Assembly: GCF_002911015.1 (NCBI RefSeq) | Contig: NZ_KZ626859.1 | Location: 1-64,000, forward strand | DNA from: Streptomyces populi | Lineage (GTDB): Bacteria; Actinomycetota; Actinomycetes; Streptomycetales; Streptomycetaceae | Length of the DNA: 64,000 bases | Direction: 5' to 3' | Shown: piece after piece, positions 8,700-16,749 of the stretch | How positions within the stretch are numbered: position 1 is the stretch's first letter | How the letters are laid out: each line of letters opens with the position of its first letter | Translations under genes and position numbers: made by a program | The notes under the pieces: model-generated | What the model saw: only the letters and a program-made list of their open reading frames with translations | What the model was told of the DNA's origin: nothing | The model's database searches: none

Positions 8700-9379
8700 T
8701 GAGAGTCGCCATTGCCGGTGCCGGTGCCGTGGGCCGCTCGATCGCGGGCGAACTGCTGGAGAACGGCCACGAGATCCTGCTGATCGACAAGGCGCCGACC
8801 GCCATCTCGGTCGAGCGCGTCCCGCAGGCGGAGTGGCTGCTCGCCGACGCCTGCGAGATCACCTCCCTGGACGAGGCCGCGCTACAGCGCTGCAACGTGG
8901 TCATCGCGGCCACCGGTGACGACAAGGTCAACCTCGTGGTCTCGCTGCTCGCGAAGACCGAGTACGGGGTCCCGCGCGTCGTCGCCCGCGTGAACAACCC
9001 CAAGAACGAGTGGCTGTTCAACGAGTCCTGGGGCGTGGACGTCGCCGTCTCCACCCCGCGCCTGATGTCGGCACTCGTGGAGGAGGCGGTGAGCGTCGGC
9101 GACCTGGTACGGCTGCTGCGCTTCAGCCACGGCGACGCCAACCTCGTCGAGCTGACCCTGCCGCCGGAGTCCGCCCTGGCCGGCACGACCGTCGGTGACG
9201 TCGCGTGGCCGGAGGACACCTCGCTGGTGACCATCATCCGCGGCACCCGTGTCCTGACCCCCTCCCGGGAGGACTCCCTGGAGGCGGGCGACGAACTCCT
9301 CTTCGTGGCCGCCCAGGCCCGTGAGGAACAGCTCGAGGACCTGCTGTCGGTGCGCCGCGACACGAGCACGACGCCCTAG
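8699..9379 (+). CDS. ceoC: RCK-type potassium transport regulatory protein (TrkA family, second copy)
   Basis: This 226-residue protein is the second RCK protein, with the nucleotide-binding motif GAGAVGRSIAG, the acidic end of beta 2 (LLIDK), and a C-terminal TrkA_C domain (about 140-220) containing the usual LVELTLPPESALAG start. It shares the same fold as the upstream protein but is only distantly similar, so the two probably form a hetero-oligomeric gating ring. The ATG overlaps the previous stop (TGA at 8697-8699, ATG at 8699-8701). The operon ends in two successive strong hairpins. Confidence 0.85.
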   Translation: MRVAIAGAGAVGRSIAGELLENGHEILLIDKAPTAISVERVPQAEWLLADACEITSLDEAALQRCNVVIAATGDDKVNLVVSLLAKTEYGVPRVVARVNNPKNEWLFNESWGVDVAVSTPRLMSALVEEAVSVGDLVRLLRFSHGDANLVELTLPPESALAGTTVGDVAWPEDTSLVTIIRGTRVLTPSREDSLEAGDELLFVAAQAREEQLEDLLSVRRDTSTTP

Positions 9380-9386
9380 CCGTTGC

Positions 9387-9419
9387 CTCCCCGCCGACGG
9401 CACGGCCGTCGGCGGGGAG
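9387..9419 (+). terminator. First hairpin after ceoC
   Basis: A 15-bp perfect stem (9387-9401 with 9405-9419) closed by a 3-nt loop begins 7 bp after the ceoC stop. It is probably the primary terminator of the ceoBC transcript. Confidence 0.65.
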
Positions 9420-9427
9420 GCCCCGCG

Positions 9428-9489
9428 CTGTCGTACGACGAAGGGGGCGCCCGGAGAATCCTCCGGGCGCCCCCTTCGTCGTACGACAG
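9428..9489. terminator. Very long perfect inverted repeat, bidirectional terminator
   Basis: A perfect 29-bp stem (9428-9456 with 9461-9489) closes on the 4-nt loop AATC. It lies between convergent ceoC (stop 9379) and the DUF3159 gene (stop 9545), so it can terminate both. The stem is unusually long compared with the other hairpins in the window. Confidence 0.75.
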
Positions 9490-9544
9490 GTGCGCCGCAG
9501 GCGCAGGACGCTTCCTGCTCAGCCGCCCTCGGCCGGGGCCGGAC

Positions 9545-10312
9545 TCACGCCTCTCGGCGGTGCCGGGCCGGGGCCGGGGCGTCGCCGCGCTCCTTCGCGA
9601 GGGTGGCCTTGCGCTCCTTCTCCGCCTGCTCCTCGGCCTCCATCTCCGCGAACACGTCGATGGGCGGCGGAGCCTTGGCCAGGAAGACCCAGGTGAGCCA
9701 GACGGCGAGCAGGAAGGGCGGGATCTTCAGGGCGATCAGGACCCAGCCGAACTGGGTGGTGTCGCCCCACCAGTAGAGCGGGAAGAGCACGGCGCACTTG
9801 GCGAGCAGGATCAGGCCCCAGGCCCAACTTGCCTTCGCGTACGCCTTCTTGCGGCCGGGGTTGCGGGTGCGCCAGGAGAGGTTCTCCTTGAAGACCGGAC
9901 CGAGCATCAGGCCGATCAGGGGAACGCCCGCGAGGGTGGTCACGATGTAGGCGACGGCGAGCCCGAGCGTGTACAGCATGCCCGGAAGGTAGAAGTCCTT
10001 CGCGTTGCCCGTCATCATCGCGAAGACCACGCCGAAGGCGACGCCGAAGACACCGCTGAAGGCGTGCTTCACGGTGTCGCGCCGCACCAGGCGGACCACG
10101 ACCAGCAGCAGGGACACGGCGAGGGCGGCGATCGCCGACCAGTGCAGGTCCTTGTTGATCGTGAAGATGGTGACGAAGAGCAGGCCCGGCACCACGGTTT
10201 CGACCATGCCCCGCACGCCGCCGAACGCCTCGAAGAGTGCGGCCTCGGTCACCGCCCGTGCATCGTCCTGGGCGTCCTGGGCGTCTTCGGTCGGCTTGTC
10301 GAGCGACGTCAC
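9545..10312 (-). CDS. DUF3159 family membrane protein
   Basis: This 255-residue protein has a charged N-terminus, then about six hydrophobic helices (for example VPGLLFVTIFTIN and AIAALAVSLLLVVV) and a charged C-terminal tail rich in Glu, Lys and Arg. The FEAFGGVRGMVETVVPG segment and the aromatic FPLYWWGDTTQFGWV loop are typical of actinobacterial DUF3159 proteins. The biochemical role is unknown. The GTG start at 10312 lies 3 bp after the TAG of the OB-fold gene (10316-10318), so the two form an operon. The same pair sits beside ceoBC in mycobacteria, which suggests, without proving, a link to ion homeostasis. Confidence 0.8.
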   Translation of the reverse strand: MTSLDKPTEDAQDAQDDARAVTEAALFEAFGGVRGMVETVVPGLLFVTIFTINKDLHWSAIAALAVSLLLVVVRLVRRDTVKHAFSGVFGVAFGVVFAMMTGNAKDFYLPGMLYTLGLAVAYIVTTLAGVPLIGLMLGPVFKENLSWRTRNPGRKKAYAKASWAWGLILLAKCAVLFPLYWWGDTTQFGWVLIALKIPPFLLAVWLTWVFLAKAPPPIDVFAEMEAEEQAEKERKATLAKERGDAPAPARHRREA

Positions 10313-10315
10313 CGG

Positions 10316-10714
10316 CTACTCCCGTCCGAGGGGTCTGAGTTCGTACTTCGGATTGAACAACACCCTACGGCCCCGGCTCATCGAGATACGGCCCGAGGCG
10401 ATCAGCTTGCGTCCGGGCTCGATGCCGACGATGGAACGGCGGCCGAGCCAGACCACGTCCAGGGCGGCCGAGCCGTCGAACAGCTCGGCCTCCAGGGCCG
10501 GGACACCGGCCCTCGGCCGCAGAGTGACCGTGCGCAAGGTACCAGTAACCGTGACTATCTGCCGGTCGTGGCAGTCACCGATACGGGTGCAGCCCGCGGT
10601 CGCCGTGTCCTCCCGCAGCTCCTCGGACTCCAGGTCCTCCTGGGACGAGGAGAGCCGGTCCATCATGCGCCGGAAGCGGCCCGCCGGCTTTTCTGAACGA
10701 GGAACAGCACTCAT
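10316..10714 (-). CDS. OB-fold nucleic-acid-binding domain protein
   Basis: This small protein of 132 residues has a charged N-terminal helix (GRFRRMMDRLSSSQEDLE) followed by a single OB-fold core (CTRIGDCHDRQIVTVTGTLRTVTLRP, then LEAELFDGSAALDVVWLGRRSIVGIEPGRKLIASGRIS; described here in two parts of one barrel). OB-folds of this type resemble the tRNA anti-codon/DNA-binding domain of RecG and helicase accessory proteins. The ATG at 10714 is preferred over longer frames because the upstream extension is low-complexity and without homologous features. It is the first gene of the two-gene operon with DUF3159. Its target is unknown. Confidence 0.75.
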   Translation of the reverse strand: MSAVPRSEKPAGRFRRMMDRLSSSQEDLESEELREDTATAGCTRIGDCHDRQIVTVTGTLRTVTLRPRAGVPALEAELFDGSAALDVVWLGRRSIVGIEPGRKLIASGRISMSRGRRVLFNPKYELRPLGRE

Positions 10715-10952
10715 ACCGAAAGCGTACCGGGGGGTGCTGACAGCTTCGTACCCGCGGCACCGCCGCCTCAACCGGCCGCGGACTCCGCCCGATCGGGCGA
10801 CCGCGCCACCCCGGGGACAGGCACGCGCACCGTTTCGCGCACCGACGCACCCGTCGTCACCCGGCCCGCACGCGCCACCCGGACCGCTCGCGCCGCTCGG
10901 GTCACCCGGCTCCCGCGGCGGCCCGGACGGACACCGGCGGATCATGCCCGCG

Positions 10953-11636
10953 TCACCGTTCGAACCTGTATCCCATCCCCGGCTCGGTGATGAAGTGCTT
11001 CGGGTGCGAAGGGTCCACCTCCAGCTTGCGGCGCAGCTGGGCCATGTAGACCCGCAGATAGTTCGTCTCCGTCCCGTAGGACGGTCCCCAGACCTCCTGG
11101 AGCAGCTGCTTCTGGCCGACGAGCCGGCCCGTGTTGCGCACCAGCACGTCCAGCAGATGCCACTCCGTGGGGGTGAGCCGGACGTCCCGCCCGTCACGGT
11201 GCACCTTCTTCGCCGCCAGGTCGACGGTGAACCCCGCCGTCTCCACGATCACGTCGTCCTCACCGCCCCCGGTGGGCTCCGCACGGCGGACGGCGGCGCG
11301 CAGCCGGGCGAGCAGTTCGTCCATGCCGAAGGGCTTGGTGACGTAGTCGTCGGCGCCCGCGTCGAGGGCCTCGACCTTCTCGTCGGAGGAGTGGCGGGCG
11401 GACAGCACCAGGATCGGCACCCGGGTCCAGCCGCGCAGCCCTTTGATCACCTCGACGCCGTCCATGTCCGGCAGGCCGAGGTCGAGCACGACGACGTCGG
11501 GGTGGCGGGCGGCGGCGAGCTGGAGCGCGGTGGCTCCGTCGGAGGCCGCGTCGACGTCGTACTTGCGTGCCTTCAGGTTGATCACGAGGGCTCGGGTGAT
11601 CTGCGGTTCGTCGTCGACCACGAGGACCCGGGTCAT
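10953..11636 (-). CDS. kdpE: KdpE response regulator (OmpR family)
   Basis: This 227-residue response regulator has a receiver domain with acidic pocket D8-D9, phosphoacceptor D52 (VVVLDLGLPDMDG) and the conserved Lys in YVTKPFG, then a winged-helix OmpR/PhoB DNA-binding domain (LTPTEWHLLDVLVRN, then VGQKQLLQEVWG). It should activate potassium-uptake genes on phosphorylation by KdpD. Its ATG overlaps the kdpD stop as ATGA (11633-11636), so both are translated together. No kdpFABC genes occur in the window; the regulated pump must be elsewhere on the chromosome. The 238 bp behind its stop (10715-10952) contain a 14-bp palindrome at 10786-10799 but no looped terminator. Confidence 0.9.
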   Translation of the reverse strand: MTRVLVVDDEPQITRALVINLKARKYDVDAASDGATALQLAAARHPDVVVLDLGLPDMDGVEVIKGLRGWTRVPILVLSARHSSDEKVEALDAGADDYVTKPFGMDELLARLRAAVRRAEPTGGGEDDVIVETAGFTVDLAAKKVHRDGRDVRLTPTEWHLLDVLVRNTGRLVGQKQLLQEVWGPSYGTETNYLRVYMAQLRRKLEVDPSHPKHFITEPGMGYRFER

Positions 11637-14176
11637 GAAGCCTGCCTTTCTGCGACTGCTGCTCGGGCGGCCGGGGCGGGCCGGCGGCCCGCCGCCCGCA
11701 CCGTGAGCACCATGGTGAGTCCGCCGCCGGGGGTGTCCTCGGCGTTGAGGGTGCCGCCCATCGCCTCGGCGAAGCCGCGGGCGACCGCGAGGCCGAGGCC
11801 CACTCCGGTGCCGCGCGGGGCGTCCCCGTAGCGCTGGAAGGGCGCGAATATGCGGTCCTTGGCCTCGTCGGGGACGCCGGGGCCCCGGTCCACCACGCGC
11901 ACCTCCACCCGGTCGGCGATGGCGCTCGCGGCGACCAGGACCCGTTCGTCGAAGGGGCTGTACTTGACCGCGTTCTCGACGAGGTTGGCGACGGCGCGCT
12001 CCAGGAGTCCGGCGTCGACGGCGACCATCGGCAGGCTCTCCGGGATCTCCAGGTCCACGCTGCCCTCGGGGACACCGCCGAGCGCCATCGGGACGACCTC
12101 GTCGAGGTCGATCTCCCGGATCAGCGGGGCGACCGTGCCGGTCTGGAGCCGGGACATGTCCAGCAGGTTGCCCACCAGGTGGTCGAGGCGGTCGGCGCCG
12201 TCCTCGATGCCTTCCAGGAGCTCGGCGCTGTCCTCCTCGGACCAGGCCACGTCGTCGGAGCGCAGGGACGAGACCGCCGCCTTGATCCCGGCGAGGGGGG
12301 TGCGCAGGTCGTGGCTCACGGCAGCCAGCAGGGCGGTGCGGATGCGGTTGCCCTCGGCCAGTTCCTTGGCCTGGTCCGCCTCGTGCTGGAGGCGCTGGCG
12401 GTCCAGGACCACCACGGCCTGCGCGGCGAAGGCAGCCAGCACCCGGCGGTCGGAGGCGGGCAGCACCCGTCCGGACAGGGCGAGCGCCATGTGGTCGCCG
12501 ACCGGCATGTCGACGTCGGCGTCCTCGGGGCGGGTCGCGGGCGCCGGTCCGGCGCTGCCCGCGCACGTCCACGGGTCGACGTCGCCCGCGCGCTCCAGCA
12601 GCGCGACCGATTCCATCCCGAAGGTCTCCCGGACGCGCTCCAGCAGGGCTTCCAGGCTGGTCTCCCCGCGCAGCACGCTGCCGGCGAGGAAGGAGAGGAT
12701 CTCCGACTCGGCTCTCAGCCGCGCCGCCTGGTGGGTACGGCGGGCCGCCAGGTCCACCACCGACGCCACGGAGACGGCGACACCCACGAAGACCACGATG
12801 GCGACGATGTTCTCCGGATCGGCGACGGTCAGACGGTGCAGGGGCGGTGTGTAGAAGTAGTTCAGCAGCAGCGAGCCGAAGGCCGCCGAGGCGAGGGCCG
12901 GCAGGAGACCTCCGAGCAGCGCGGCCGCGACCGTCACCGCCAGGAACAGCAGCATGTCGTTGGCGAGGCCGAGGTCGATGGTGTTCAGCAGCAGGGCCAT
13001 GACCACGGGGCCGCCGATGCCGACCGCCCAGCCCCAGATGATCCGGGAGCGTCCGAGCCGTGCTCCGCGCGCCACCGGCAGACCGCGCCCCTTGGCGACC
13101 TCCTCGTGGGTGACGATGTGGACGTCCAGGTCGGGGCCTGACTCCCGGGCGACGGTGGCTCCGACGCCCGGTCCGAAGACGTACTGCCAGGCCTTGCGGC
13201 GGGAGGAGCCGAGCACGATCTGGGTGGCGTTGACACCGCGCGCGAAGTCCAGCAGGGAGGCGGGGATGTCGTCGCCGACCACGTGGTGGAAGGTGCCGCC
13301 GAGGTCCTCGGCCAGCGTGCGCTGGACGGCCAGTTCGTTCGGCGAGGCGGAGGTGAGGCCGTCGCTGCGGGCGATGTAGACCGCCATGACCTCGCCGCCC
13401 GCCCCCTTCTCGGCCAGCCGCGCGGCACGCCGGATCAGCGTCCGCCCCTCCGGGCCTCCGGTCAGCCCGACGACGATCCGCTCCCGGGATCCCCAGATCC
13501 TGGAGACCTGGTGCTCGCTGCGGTACTCGGTCAGGTATTCGTCGACCCGGTCGGCGACCCACAGCAGCGCGAGCTCGCGGAGGGCCGTGAGATTGCCCGG
13601 ACGGAAGTAGTTGGACAGGGCCGCGTCGACCTTGTCGGGCTTGTAGATGTTGCCGTGCGCCATCCGGCGGCGCAGCGCGGGCGGCGACATGTCGACCAGC
13701 TCGATCTGGTCCGCCCGCCGCACCACCTCGTCCGGCACGGTCTCGCGCTGCCGTACGCCCGTTATCGACTCGACGACGTCACCCAGTGACTCCAGGTGCT
13801 GGATGTTGACCGTGGAGACGACGTCGACGCCGGCGGCGAGCAGCTCCTCCACGTCCTGCCAGCGCTTGTCGTTGCGGGAGCCGGGCACATTGGTGTGGGC
13901 CAGTTCGTCCACCAGGGCGACGGCCGGGGCACGCCGGAGCACGGCCTCGACGTCCATCTCGGTGAAGACGCCACCCCGGTGCTCCAGCCCCTTGCGCGGC
14001 ACCTGTTCCAGGCCGTGCAGCATCACCTCGGTGCGGGGCCGGTCATGGTGCTCGACGAACGCCACCACGCAGTCCGTCCCGCGTTCGACGCGTCGATGCG
14101 CCTCGGAGAGCATCGCGTAGGTCTTGCCCACGCCCGGTGCCGCACCGAGGTAGATCCGAAGCTTGCCGCGTCCCAT
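11633..14176 (-). CDS. kdpD: KdpD sensor histidine kinase
   Basis: This is a full-length KdpD of 847 residues. In order: the KdpD N-terminal ATP-binding domain (IYLGAAPGVGKTYAML near residue 10), a Usp-like domain (about 245-365, including IVLGSSRRKAW), four packed DUF4118 helices (about 390-490), a GAF-like segment, the HisKA dimerisation domain with phosphoacceptor His in AVSHDLRTPLAG, and the HATPase domain (NLVENAVKYSP; DRGPGVPDEAKDRIF; GVGLGLAVARG). KdpD senses potassium limitation; in some bacteria the Usp domain binds c-di-AMP. The ATG at 14176 (MGRGKLRIYLG) is chosen over the ATG at 14209. It is translationally coupled to kdpE. Confidence 0.92.
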   Translation of the reverse strand: MGRGKLRIYLGAAPGVGKTYAMLSEAHRRVERGTDCVVAFVEHHDRPRTEVMLHGLEQVPRKGLEHRGGVFTEMDVEAVLRRAPAVALVDELAHTNVPGSRNDKRWQDVEELLAAGVDVVSTVNIQHLESLGDVVESITGVRQRETVPDEVVRRADQIELVDMSPPALRRRMAHGNIYKPDKVDAALSNYFRPGNLTALRELALLWVADRVDEYLTEYRSEHQVSRIWGSRERIVVGLTGGPEGRTLIRRAARLAEKGAGGEVMAVYIARSDGLTSASPNELAVQRTLAEDLGGTFHHVVGDDIPASLLDFARGVNATQIVLGSSRRKAWQYVFGPGVGATVARESGPDLDVHIVTHEEVAKGRGLPVARGARLGRSRIIWGWAVGIGGPVVMALLLNTIDLGLANDMLLFLAVTVAAALLGGLLPALASAAFGSLLLNYFYTPPLHRLTVADPENIVAIVVFVGVAVSVASVVDLAARRTHQAARLRAESEILSFLAGSVLRGETSLEALLERVRETFGMESVALLERAGDVDPWTCAGSAGPAPATRPEDADVDMPVGDHMALALSGRVLPASDRRVLAAFAAQAVVVLDRQRLQHEADQAKELAEGNRIRTALLAAVSHDLRTPLAGIKAAVSSLRSDDVAWSEEDSAELLEGIEDGADRLDHLVGNLLDMSRLQTGTVAPLIREIDLDEVVPMALGGVPEGSVDLEIPESLPMVAVDAGLLERAVANLVENAVKYSPFDERVLVAASAIADRVEVRVVDRGPGVPDEAKDRIFAPFQRYGDAPRGTGVGLGLAVARGFAEAMGGTLNAEDTPGGGLTMVLTVRAAGRRPAPAARAAVAERQAS

Positions 14177-14195
14177 GAGCCCTATTGTCTTCCCG

Positions 14196-14402
14196 TCACC
14201 ACTGCGCACGCAGCGTCGACCTTACGGCCAGGATTCCCGGCGAAGGCGACGAACGTCCCGCCGGAGGACGTCCTTGACGCAACCCTGATGCCCCGCGCGG
14301 CCTCGCGCGGTTCCACGCGGCCCCGCGGGGCCCCGTGCGGGTGACGGTGCCACCGCCGGTGTCGGCAACGGTGCTGGTGCTGGTGACGGACTGGCTCATG
14401 TT
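14196..14402 (-). CDS. Doubtful 68-residue basic orphan frame upstream of kdpD
   Basis: A frame of 69 codons starts with ATG at 14402, preceded by an excellent ribosome-binding site (GGGAGG, 14405-14410), and ends at TGA 14196-14198, 20 bp before kdpD. The product begins MSQSVTSTSTVADTGGGTV and becomes Pro/Arg/Gly-rich, with no hydrophobic helix and so no KdpF-like character. It matches no family I recognise. It may be a leader for kdpDE or a chance frame in GC-rich DNA. The strong Shine-Dalgarno and the preceding terminator (14422-14457) are the only support. Confidence 0.3.
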   Translation of the reverse strand, partial: NMSQSVTSTSTVADTGGGTVTRTGPRGAAWNRARPRGASGLRQGRPPAGRSSPSPGILAVRSTLRAQW

Positions 14403-14421
14403 CCCTCCCGGTGATCCCCGT

Positions 14422-14457
14422 GGACCGGGCGCCGACCTCCCGGCCGACGCCCGGTCC
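14422..14457 (-). terminator. Hairpin terminator of the alginate-lyase gene
   Basis: A 10-bp perfect stem (14422-14431 with 14448-14457) with a 16-nt loop lies 36 bp beyond the stop codon at 14493 on the minus strand. It separates the alginate-lyase transcript from the kdpDE region. No T-run follows. Confidence 0.5.
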
Positions 14458-14492
14458 CTCATTGCTTCATCGGACGGGACCCCGGTTCCGGT

Positions 14493-15713
14493 TCACGAGG
14501 GATTGTCACCGTGCGTCAGCGTCTCCCACGCGACGAAGAGGTTGTTGCTGCCGGCCGGCCGGTTCTGCACGGTGAGCGCCTGGGTGTTGGCCATCGCGAT
14601 GCCCAGGCGGTTGTGCAGGGCGTTGTAGCCGACCTCGGTGACCGGGCCGAGCCCGAGGTTGAGCGAACCGCCGCACAGCCAGCTGGGCACGGCCGTGCCC
14701 AGCTGGTACTTCGACTGGAAGCCGAGCGCCTGGCGCAGTCGTTCGCCGACGTCGGTGCCGTACAGGTCCTGTCCCTGGATGCGGCTGGTCTCGGCGATGT
14801 GCGAGATGGCCGAGATGCCGTACCCGGTGTGGGTGAGGTCGCGGCAGGTCTCCTGGGTGAGCCCGGTGACGAAGGTGGACTGCCCCTGCCAGTAGCCGAC
14901 GATCTTCGCGGTGGTGTCGAGGTTCTGGCTCGGTACGGTCTTCGGCACGGCGCCGTCGGTGGAGAGGTAGACGTACGCCGCGGTGCGCGTCCGGAACTTC
15001 GCCATGGCCTTGTCGTACGAGGTCTTGTCCTCCAGGAAGACGGAGATGCCGACCGCGGCCTCCATCATCGACAGCTCCCAGTTCCCGTTGGAGTTGGAGC
15101 CGTTGATGATCTCGGGCAGGTAGACGTCGCGCAACATGGTCGCGAAGCGGCCGGAGTTGGCCCAGGAGCCGGTGTACGTGTACTTGATGATCTCGGCGGC
15201 CTTGGGCCAGGAAGAACCCGCCCAGCCGGTCTGCAGGGGCGCGTTGCTGTTGGTGTGGTCCTTGATCACCGCGGACCAGGCGTCCATCAGCTCGATGGCT
15301 TTCCTGGCGTACCGGTCGTCGCGCGTGACGTACCAGGCGAGGGCGTCGGTGTACGCGGCGATCGCGTCCTCGCGCTCGTCCGTGCAGCCGTAGTTGGGGT
15401 TGGAGTACGAGCCGCACTCGACGGTCGCACGGGGCGTGGGGGTGCGCGTGAGCGAGGCGTACTTGCTCGCCATCATCTGGTCGTAGGCGCCCTTCCAGGG
15501 CTGGGCGCCGGCCAGGACCTCGGTGCGGGCGAAGTCCAGCTGTCCCCTGGAGACGGTGACTCCGGGGTGGACGAAGGCGGCGGGTGCCGCGTCGGCCCGG
15601 TGCGCGCCGGGCCAGGACAGGAGGGTGCCGACGAGGGCCGCGGTCGCGGCGGCGACGGTGACGAGGAGGGCCGGGCGCCGTCTGCGGTGATGCCGAGTGG
15701 GGGTGTCGGACAT
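14493..15713 (-). CDS. Secreted alginate-lyase-family protein
   Basis: This 406-residue protein starts with a basic run (RHHRRRRPALLV), a hydrophobic core and an Ala-rich cleavage region (HRADAAPAAF), so it is exported; the arginine cluster would suit Sec or Tat. The mature part is an all-helical domain of the alginate lyase (PF05426) type, with the signature NSNGNWELSMMEA (about residue 205-217) and repeated Tyr/Trp-rich helices (YTDALAWYVT; KAAEIIKYTYTGSW). Family members cleave uronic-acid polysaccharides by beta-elimination; the substrate here is not determined and could be a plant or algal polymer. The gene stands alone between kdpDE and the DUF3710-dut block, both otherwise conserved, so it is likely an insertion. 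Confidence 0.75.
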   Translation of the reverse strand: MSDTPTRHHRRRRPALLVTVAAATAALVGTLLSWPGAHRADAAPAAFVHPGVTVSRGQLDFARTEVLAGAQPWKGAYDQMMASKYASLTRTPTPRATVECGSYSNPNYGCTDEREDAIAAYTDALAWYVTRDDRYARKAIELMDAWSAVIKDHTNSNAPLQTGWAGSSWPKAAEIIKYTYTGSWANSGRFATMLRDVYLPEIINGSNSNGNWELSMMEAAVGISVFLEDKTSYDKAMAKFRTRTAAYVYLSTDGAVPKTVPSQNLDTTAKIVGYWQGQSTFVTGLTQETCRDLTHTGYGISAISHIAETSRIQGQDLYGTDVGERLRQALGFQSKYQLGTAVPSWLCGGSLNLGLGPVTEVGYNALHNRLGIAMANTQALTVQNRPAGSNNLFVAWETLTHGDNPS

Positions 15714-15910
15714 GCAGAGCCATCCATTCTTGTATGTGAACCATGCACGCGGTGCTGAACATGTCGCGCTGGCCGGTGACCATAGGTACGGACCAGACTT
15801 CCGTCAAGGCCTGAAGAAAGATCTGTCACTCAGCCATCGTTCACATACGAGAACTTGGCGGGGCATGCTCCACCGAAGGCCCGGACACGGGGGCCCGAGC
15901 AGGCCCCGCG

Positions 15911-15954
15911 CACGGGAAAGGGCCGCATCCCTGAGGATGCGGCCCTTTCCCGTG
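15911..15954 (-). terminator. Hairpin terminator after the DUF3710 gene
   Basis: A perfect 20-bp stem (15911-15930 with 15935-15954) with a 4-nt loop CTGA begins 30 bp past the DUF3710 stop at 15984. It insulates that operon from the alginate-lyase promoter region (15714-15910), which otherwise shows no clear gene. Confidence 0.75.
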
Positions 15955-15983
15955 GCCCGTCTCTTCGGCTGTCCCTCGTCCGT

Positions 15984-16748
15984 CTAGCGGACTTCGGTGA
16001 TCTCCGGTCCGCGCTGCAACTGCCCCATGCCTCCGGAGAAGCGGGAGCCGCTCTGGTCCTCCTGCTGAACACCCTCGGGGACCATCTGCGCGTCGTTCGG
16101 CAGCTTCAGGACGATCGGATCGCGCGGGGCCATCGGGCCCTCGCCGCGGACGACGACCGTGTCCCGGAAGATCTGCTCCAGCAGGCCCGCGGCCCCCGGC
16201 TGCACCGCGCCCTGCCCGGAGATCACTCCGCGCAGGAACCAGCGCGGACCGTCCACGCCGACGAACCGCACGACCTGGAAACCGCCCGTGCCGTCCGGCA
16301 GCTGGACCGGTACCTGCGCCCGCAGTTCCCAGCCCAGCGGCCCCTCGACCTCGTCGATGACACCGCCCTGCTGGGTGATCCCGGTGGCGATCTCCTCGCG
16401 CACCTCGCCCCAGATGCCCTCGCGCTTGGGAGCGGCGAAGGCCTGGAGCTGCACGGCGCTGTCGTTGACGACGACGGTCGCCGCGACGATCGCGTCACCC
16501 GCGACCTCGACCCGCAGCTCCATGCCGTCGACCCCGGGCACGAACAGACCACCGAGGTCCACCCGGCCCTCGGCCGGGTCACGGACCTCCGAACTGTCCC
16601 AGGGCCCGTCGGGGCGCGGCTCGGGTTCGAGCCTCACGCGCTCACGCTCCGCGTCCTCGTCCGCCTCAGTGTCGACGCCGTCGACGACCTGCTCGGCCTC
16701 GCCCGCCGCGTCCTCGGCGGCACTGCCCTTCTTGCGACGTCCGAACAC
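15984..16748 (-). CDS. DUF3710 family protein
   Basis: This 254-residue soluble protein has a basic start (VFGRRKKGSA), an acidic low-complexity stretch (residues about 10-40) and a beta-rich core with GPWDSSEVRDPAEGRVDLG, RPKREG-like AAPKREGIWGEVREEI, and GPRWFLRGVISGQGA, which are characteristic of actinobacterial DUF3710 proteins. The function is unknown. The GTG at 16748 is chosen because GGAAGGA lies upstream; longer frames run into the dut gene. It follows dut by 1 bp on the same strand, and this dut-DUF3710 pair is also kept in mycobacteria. Confidence 0.8.
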   Translation of the reverse strand: MFGRRKKGSAAEDAAGEAEQVVDGVDTEADEDAERERVRLEPEPRPDGPWDSSEVRDPAEGRVDLGGLFVPGVDGMELRVEVAGDAIVAATVVVNDSAVQLQAFAAPKREGIWGEVREEIATGITQQGGVIDEVEGPLGWELRAQVPVQLPDGTGGFQVVRFVGVDGPRWFLRGVISGQGAVQPGAAGLLEQIFRDTVVVRGEGPMAPRDPIVLKLPNDAQMVPEGVQQEDQSGSRFSGGMGQLQRGPEITEVR

Positions 16749-16749
16749 G

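Noticed and set aside
10786..10799. The palindrome CGCCCGATCGGGCG as a terminator of kdpE
   Set aside because: It has no loop, so it cannot form a normal hairpin terminator; in GC-rich DNA a 14-bp palindrome can be by chance.
10953..13562. A single 869-codon minus-strand frame covering kdpE and most of kdpD
   Set aside because: Only its last 227 codons encode a protein (KdpE); the upstream part is an out-of-frame reading of kdpD, which ends at 11633 in another frame.
15785..15805. A possible DasR-type site upstream of the alginate-lyase gene
   Set aside because: GGACCAGACTTCC has GACCAG-like words but the half-sites are in the wrong order and the core TGGTCTAGACCA is not present.
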